Source of the DNA: an uncultured Gardnerella sp.
Lineage (GTDB): Bacteria > Actinomycetota > Actinomycetes > Actinomycetales > Bifidobacteriaceae
Length of the DNA: 17,052 nt
Direction of reading: 5' to 3'
Assembly: GCA_947254595.1 (NCBI GenBank)
Contig: CAMYED010000022.1
Coordinates: 1-17,052 of the forward strand
The notes beneath the pieces are model-generated. The model saw only the letters and a list, made by a program, of their open reading frames with translations, searched no databases and was not told the origin of the DNA. The position numbers were made by a program, and so were the translations under genes. This document shows positions 13,271 through 17,052 of the stretch, piece by piece (position 1 is the stretch's first letter; every line of letters begins with the position of its first letter).

Positions 13271-14848
13271 ATGACTGAGTTGAGGACCACTTTTGATTCA
13301 ACAGGCACTCAAAACACGCCTGTTTGGACAAATCCGTTACGAGATCCGCGTGACTTGCGTTTGGCTCGAATTGCAGGACCATGCAGCCTAGTAATTTTTG
13401 GTATTACAGGCGATTTAGCGCGCAAAAAGCTTATGCCAGCAGTATATGATTTGGCAAACCGAGGTTTACTACCGCCAGGATTTGGTTTAACTGGTTTTGC
13501 AAGGCGAGACTGGACAGACGAGCATTTCGTAAACTTTGTGCGAGAAAATATTGAGCAGCATTGCCGCACTCCATTTCGTGAGTCAACTTGGATTAATCTC
13601 GCAAAAGGCATACGTTTTGTGCGCGGAACTTTCGACGACGCTGCTGCTTTTGAGCGCTTAAGCAAAACTGTAAACGAATTAGATAGAGACCGCGGTACGC
13701 GAGGCAACCACGCATTTTACATGTCTATTCCGCCTTCCAGCTTCCCTATTGTTGCGCAACAGCTGGCGGCATCCGGTCTTTCGCATTCTTCTGAGCATGC
13801 GTGGCGTCGCGTAATTATTGAGAAGCCTTTCGGCCACGATTTGGCGAGCGCGCAAGAGTTGGATCGCGTTGTTTCGGAAGTTTTTGATCCTAATTCTGTG
13901 TTCCGAATTGACCATTATTTAGGTAAGGAAACAGTACAAAATTTGCTGGCTTTCCGTTTTGCGAACGCAATGTACGAGCCGATTTGGAACGCAAATTATG
14001 TTGATCACGTGCAGATTACTATGGCTGAAGACATTGGTATTGGCGGTAGAGCTGGATACTACGATGGAATTGGTGCTGCTCGTGACGTGATTCAAAACCA
14101 TTTGCTTCAGCTTATGGCACTTACTGCTATGGAAGAACCTGTTAGCTTCCGCGCTAGCGATTTGACTGCTGAAAAAACGAAAGTTTTATCCGCAATCCGA
14201 CTGCCTCAAGACTTGGCTGCTAATACTGCTCGAGGACAGTATGCAGCCGGCTGGCAAGGATCATATAAAGCTGTTGGCTATTTGGAAGAACAAGGCATTG
14301 ATCCTAAAAGCACTACTGAAACGTATGCTGCCGTGCGATTAGACGTTGATACTCGCCGTTGGGCTGGAGTTCCGTTCTATTTGCGTACCGGCAAACGTTT
14401 AGGCAAGCGCGTTACGGAAATTGCTGTGATTTTTAAGCGCGCTCCGCACTTGCCGTTTGAATCAACCGCAGTTCGAGAGCTTGGTAGCAATGCGATTGTT
14501 ATTCGCGTGCAGCCAGACGAGGGCGTTACTATGCGTTTCGGCGCAAAAGTTCCTGGCGGAACTGCTATGGAAGTTCGTGACGTTTCTATGGACTTTAGTT
14601 ACGGACGCTCTTTTACCGAGAGTTCACCTGAAGCTTATGAGCGTCTGATTCTTGACGTTCTTCTTGGAGAGCCACCACTGTTCCCAACTACTGAAGAAGT
14701 AGATTTGAGTTGGAAAATTCTCGACCCTATTGAGGAATTCTGGAGTTCTCTTGGAACGCAACCTCAACCGTACCGCGCTGGAACGTGGGGACCAAAGGAA
14801 GCAGACGAAATGCTTGCTCGCAATAACCGTCATTGGAGGCTGCCATGA
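13271..14848 (+). CDS. zwf: Glucose-6-phosphate 1-dehydrogenase
   Basis: Oxidises glucose 6-phosphate to 6-phosphogluconolactone with reduction of NADP, the entry step of the oxidative pentose phosphate pathway. In a bifid-shunt organism this is a source of NADPH. Length is 525 residues, normal for the family. The dinucleotide-binding motif is IFGITGDLARKKL (Gly44-Gly47-Asp48). The active-site segment RIDHYLGKETVQN starts at Arg212, with Asp214, His215 and Lys219. VIIEKPFGHDL precedes it and PFYLRTGKRL lies in the second half, as expected. ATG 13271 is used; a GTG at 13265 would add two residues and no Shine-Dalgarno distinguishes them. The stop codon overlaps the opcA start (ATGA), indicating co-translation. 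Nothing is missing. Confidence 0.97.
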   Translation: MTELRTTFDSTGTQNTPVWTNPLRDPRDLRLARIAGPCSLVIFGITGDLARKKLMPAVYDLANRGLLPPGFGLTGFARRDWTDEHFVNFVRENIEQHCRTPFRESTWINLAKGIRFVRGTFDDAAAFERLSKTVNELDRDRGTRGNHAFYMSIPPSSFPIVAQQLAASGLSHSSEHAWRRVIIEKPFGHDLASAQELDRVVSEVFDPNSVFRIDHYLGKETVQNLLAFRFANAMYEPIWNANYVDHVQITMAEDIGIGGRAGYYDGIGAARDVIQNHLLQLMALTAMEEPVSFRASDLTAEKTKVLSAIRLPQDLAANTARGQYAAGWQGSYKAVGYLEEQGIDPKSTTETYAAVRLDVDTRRWAGVPFYLRTGKRLGKRVTEIAVIFKRAPHLPFESTAVRELGSNAIVIRVQPDEGVTMRFGAKVPGGTAMEVRDVSMDFSYGRSFTESSPEAYERLILDVLLGEPPLFPTTEEVDLSWKILDPIEEFWSSLGTQPQPYRAGTWGPKEADEMLARNNRHWRLP

Positions 14849-15786
14849 TTATTAATCTTCCTGATACTAATACAAGCAAGATTGCGGCTAAAATCGACGA
14901 GTTGCATGAGGAGCGCGGTGAATCTGCTACTGGTCGCGTGCTCACTCTTTTAATCGACACAGATCTTAAGGAATTGGAGCATGCGCTTGAAGCTGCAAAT
15001 AATGCTAGCCGCGAGCATCCTTGTCGAGTTATTGCTATGGTTCGCGACTGGTCTAGCGAGTATGCTGCTGAGCGCGGGGACATTGTGCCAAATCTTGACG
15101 CTCAAGTGCGTTTTGGTGCGGATGCTGGAGCTGGCGAGATTATTATTTTGTACCCGCATAACGGTTTAGTTCGTCACCCGGATACGCTTGTTATTCCGCT
15201 ACTTGTGCCAGATGCGCCGATTGTTGCTTGGTGGCCGACGAACGCTCCGGAAGACCCTGCTCACGATTTGCTTGGAGCTATGGCAAGTAGCAGAATTACT
15301 GATGCTCAGCGAGCGGACGACACTCTTAAGACTGTTCAGAACTTGCGCAAAAACTGGTCTCCGCAGGATGCAGATTTATCTTGGACGCGTCTTACTCCAT
15401 GGCGTGCACTTTTGGCTTCTATGCTCGATCAGCCTCCGCATTTGCCAATTACTAGCGCAAAAGTTACTGGACCAACGCACTATGTTTCTTTGCATTTGCT
15501 TGCGGCCTGGCTTAAGAGCAGTTTGCAAGTGCCTGTAGAAATAGTTGAGAATCCTGACGCTAAAGCTATTACTTCCGTAACTTTAGAGCGAGAGGATGGA
15601 ACATTGTCTCTTACTCGCCCGGCCGGCGGAGATCAGGCTTTAATTAGTCTTCCTGGTCAGACAGCTCAGCCTATTGCTCTTCCTATTCGCACCTTGGATG
15701 ATTGCTTAAGTGAGGAATTGCGACGCATTGATCCGGACGAAATTTACGCGCAGCTGGTGCGAGATAATCCTGCAGAAAACAATTAA
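14845..15786 (+). CDS. opcA: Glucose-6-phosphate dehydrogenase assembly protein OpcA
   Basis: A 313-residue protein of the OpcA family, known in actinobacteria and cyanobacteria as needed for assembly or activation of G6PDH. It sits directly after zwf with an ATGA overlap, and GGAGG inside the zwf end is its Shine-Dalgarno (5 nt before the ATG). Recognisable segments are the N-terminal INLPDTNTSKIAAKIDELHEE, the central RVIAMVRDWS, EIIILYPHNGLVRHPDTLVI and PDAPIVAWWPTNAP, and the later TRLTPWRALLASMLDQPP. The frame is open upstream to 14833, but the in-frame ATG at 14845 with its ideal Shine-Dalgarno is the clear choice. Soluble, no signal peptide. Context and sequence agree, so the call is strong. 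Confidence 0.94.
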   Translation: MIINLPDTNTSKIAAKIDELHEERGESATGRVLTLLIDTDLKELEHALEAANNASREHPCRVIAMVRDWSSEYAAERGDIVPNLDAQVRFGADAGAGEIIILYPHNGLVRHPDTLVIPLLVPDAPIVAWWPTNAPEDPAHDLLGAMASSRITDAQRADDTLKTVQNLRKNWSPQDADLSWTRLTPWRALLASMLDQPPHLPITSAKVTGPTHYVSLHLLAAWLKSSLQVPVEIVENPDAKAITSVTLEREDGTLSLTRPAGGDQALISLPGQTAQPIALPIRTLDDCLSEELRRIDPDEIYAQLVRDNPAENN

Positions 15787-15864
15787 GTCTATAAAAATAC
15801 ACAACGCGTGAAACAACTTGTGAAACAGCGTATGAAACATTTTTAATGGCATAAAAGGAATGAC

Positions 15865-16689
15865 ATGACAGATAATGAAGTTACTTTTGCACACAACGCA
15901 AACATCTACGGCTACAATAATCCCGATGTACTTTCAGCCGTCGCAGCTCAACGCTTAGTAACGTTTATTATGGAGTCACAAAATAATGTGCAAAATCTCA
16001 ATCAACCATTCCATTTACTTATTACTGGCGGCACGGATTCAATTCGCATGTTCCAAATGCTTGCTAGCAACCCACTTTTGCCAGCGATTAATTGGAATTT
16101 AGTGCATATTTGGTGGGCAGATGAGCGTTTCGTAGCTTACGATAGCGAGGATCGTAACGCACGCAAAACTCGCGAAGCGCTGCTTGACTTACTTACTTCT
16201 CACAAAGCTTTGGCAGAATCTCATATTCACGAGATGCCTGCAGATGAGCGCAGCGCGGAGGAAATTGCAAAAGCCAGCGAATCTGAAAATGACGCTATTT
16301 TAGATGCGGCAGCGCACGACTATGAGGAAGAAATTATAGGATTGCTTGGACCAGAGCCGGTGTTTGATTTAGCAATTCTTGGCATGGGTCCGGACGCACA
16401 CATGGCTTCGCTTTTCCCAGGATTGCCGCAGGTTAATAATCGCGAGCGCATTGTTGTTGGAGTAAACCACTCCCCTAAACTTCCGCCAATGCGATTGTCA
16501 CTTACAGTTCCTGTGCTGGCTCACAGTCGCCGCACTTGGTTCTTGACTGCCGGAGCAGAAAAGGGAGCTGCTTTAATGAACGCACTTTCGGGAGCTAATA
16601 ATCCAGATTATCCTGCCTCTTTTGCAAACGGAACTGACGAAATCTCTTGGCTAACCACCGCAGAAACACTGCAAGCTGCTATTGAATAA
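15865..16689 (+). CDS. pgl: 6-phosphogluconolactonase
   Basis: Hydrolyses 6-phosphogluconolactone to 6-phosphogluconate, the step after Zwf. This is the DevB/SugarP isomerase-fold type, 274 residues. Motifs include HLLITGGTDSIRMFQML (phosphate-binding loop region), VHIWWADERFV and DLAILGMGPDAHMASLFPG, where the family usually has D-G-H; here Ala replaces Gly. A charged, Glu/Ala-rich stretch (DERSAEEIAKASESENDAIL) lies between the second and third motifs. AAAAGGA 6 nt before ATG 15865 is a good Shine-Dalgarno. It follows opcA by 78 nt with no terminator seen, so zwf-opcA-pgl is probably one transcript. No convincing terminator follows; a weak AT-rich hairpin lies at the stop codon. Confidence 0.94.
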   Translation: MTDNEVTFAHNANIYGYNNPDVLSAVAAQRLVTFIMESQNNVQNLNQPFHLLITGGTDSIRMFQMLASNPLLPAINWNLVHIWWADERFVAYDSEDRNARKTREALLDLLTSHKALAESHIHEMPADERSAEEIAKASESENDAILDAAAHDYEEEIIGLLGPEPVFDLAILGMGPDAHMASLFPGLPQVNNRERIVVGVNHSPKLPPMRLSLTVPVLAHSRRTWFLTAGAEKGAALMNALSGANNPDYPASFANGTDEISWLTTAETLQAAIE

Positions 16690-16755
16690 CTGCATAATAT
16701 TCAGCAAGTCAAAAATTAAATGCGCTACAAAAATTGGCACAAATGAGAAAATAGC

Positions 16756-16929
16756 ATGTTCAAAACATGGCGCATTTGGGAAAATCAACCCCTAAAAACA
16801 TGGCGCATTTGGGAAAATCAACCCCTAAAAACATGGCGCATTTGCGAAAACGAGTGCAAAATCGTTGAAATTCCAAGGAAAACAATCAATTTAAAAATAT
16901 TAGTAAAATTTAGCAATAAAATATACTAA
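16756..16929 (+). other. Possible 57-residue repeat ORF
   Basis: ATG 16756 to TAA 16927-16929 encodes MFKTWRIWENQ, then PLKTWRIWENQ, PLKTWRICENE and a basic, isoleucine-rich tail ending in FSNKIY. The frame stays open because the 33-bp DNA repeat is eleven codons long. Upstream GAGAAAA is a weak Shine-Dalgarno. A second frame (ATG 16767 to TGA 16868) is also open through the repeats. Openness in several frames argues that this is repeat DNA rather than a gene. Confidence 0.25.
16762..16850. repeat. 33-bp tandem repeat array (2.7 copies)
   Basis: Units start at 16762, 16795 and 16828, each opening with AAAACATGGCGCATTTG. The first two are identical over 33 bp. The third has one mismatch in its first 23 bp and then diverges. 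A degenerate relative (TGGCACAAATGAGAAAATAG) lies just upstream at 16735-16754. There are no spacers, so it is not CRISPR. Confidence 0.9.
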
Positions 16930-16940
16930 AAAGAGCAGAA

Positions 16941-16978
16941 TAAAATACAGGCCTATGCATAATAACGCAAAGGCCTGT
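16941..16978 (-). terminator. Terminator of gnd
   Basis: A perfect 8-bp stem, ACAGGCCT (16947-16954) with AGGCCTGT (16971-16978). On the minus strand it is followed by ATTTTATT, a usable T-tract. On the plus strand no T-run follows, so it probably serves gnd only. Confidence 0.7.
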
Positions 16979-16999
16979 TGATTCTAAATATTATTTGTT

Positions 17000-17052
17000 T
17001 TAATCTTGCTTTACTTCTGGGCGATTAGGATCTGCCCACAAAGTGTGGAATA
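17000..17052 (-). CDS. gnd: Probable 6-phosphogluconate dehydrogenase, C-terminal end only
   Basis: Only the last 17 residues are in the window, reading FHTLWADPNRPEVKQD before the TAA at 17002-17000. A C-terminal FHT-x-W motif is typical of 6-phosphogluconate dehydrogenase, which turns 6-phosphogluconate into ribulose 5-phosphate and NADPH. The neighbouring zwf-opcA-pgl genes make the third enzyme of the pathway a natural neighbour. The call rests on this short motif and on context; the rest lies beyond the right edge. Confidence 0.72.
   Translation of the reverse strand, partial: FHTLWADPNRPEVKQD

Larger units (their letters stand above)
16690..16999. other. Convergent intergenic region between pgl and gnd
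   Basis: About 310 bp. It holds a CATGTT/AACATG inverted repeat (16755-16769), a 33-bp tandem repeat array (16762-16850) with an open 57-codon frame through it, an AT-rich stretch (16860-16945) and the gnd terminator. No strong pgl terminator is visible. Confidence 0.6.

Noticed and set aside
16690..16712. AT-rich TGAATA/TATTCA hairpin at the pgl stop as a terminator
   Set aside because: The stem is six A/T-rich pairs without a following T-run; too weak to call.
16762..16850. Possible CRISPR array
   Set aside because: The 33-bp units are contiguous with no unique spacers, and no cas genes are present.

Overview
The window reads as a low-GC member of the Bifidobacteriaceae, most probably Gardnerella or a close relative. 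The gene content is actinobacterial: a GlnR-type regulator, the G6PDH assembly protein OpcA next to zwf, an actinobacterial-style ArgS with an HIGG signature, and soluble family I pyrophosphatase. The base composition is AT-rich for that phylum. Species assignment is inference; no 16S or marker comparison was possible.

Layout. 1-1642 (minus): argS, running off the left edge. 1755-2241 (plus): a small RelB/RelE-type toxin-antitoxin pair, divergent from argS, with its own promoter and candidate operator. 2266-2310: a bidirectional terminator. 2348-5104 (minus): valS. 5152-6726 (minus): an orphan membrane-anchored family 5 solute-binding protein. 6770-7435 (minus): nth. 7510-8295 (minus): glnR. 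8629-9420 (plus): a seven-helix membrane protein of unknown function. 9428-9467: a second bidirectional terminator. 9527-10021 (minus): ppa. 10022-10672: a gene-free stretch with two adjacent inverted-repeat elements. 10673-13117 (plus): a large acyltransferase-3/SGNH envelope O-acyltransferase. 13271-16689 (plus): zwf-opcA-pgl, the first two steps of the oxidative pentose phosphate pathway plus the G6PDH assembly factor. 16690-16999: a convergent intergenic region with a 33-bp tandem repeat. 17000-17052 (minus): the last residues of a probable gnd, which would supply the third oxidative step.

Most genes are housekeeping: translation, base excision repair, pyrophosphate hydrolysis, NADPH generation and nitrogen regulation. 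zwf, opcA and pgl are clearly co-directional, with zwf and opcA joined by an ATGA overlap; gnd points towards them. The accessory material is the toxin-antitoxin pair, the inverted-repeat elements upstream of the acyltransferase and many short tandem repeats.

Three patterns stand out. (1) Several minus-strand genes (argS, valS, the solute-binding protein) lack a Shine-Dalgarno sequence and have a -10-like hexamer exactly 7 nt before the ATG, which suggests leaderless transcription. (2) Short tandem duplications lie at or just past the stop codons of valS, glnR, ppa and the acyltransferase; behind glnR they look like decayed copies of the protein's own Glu/Ser tail. (3) The 33-bp repeat before gnd is a multiple of three and keeps a 57-codon reading frame open. 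I saw no CRISPR array, rRNA, tRNA, prophage or insertion sequence, and no clearly new multigene system.
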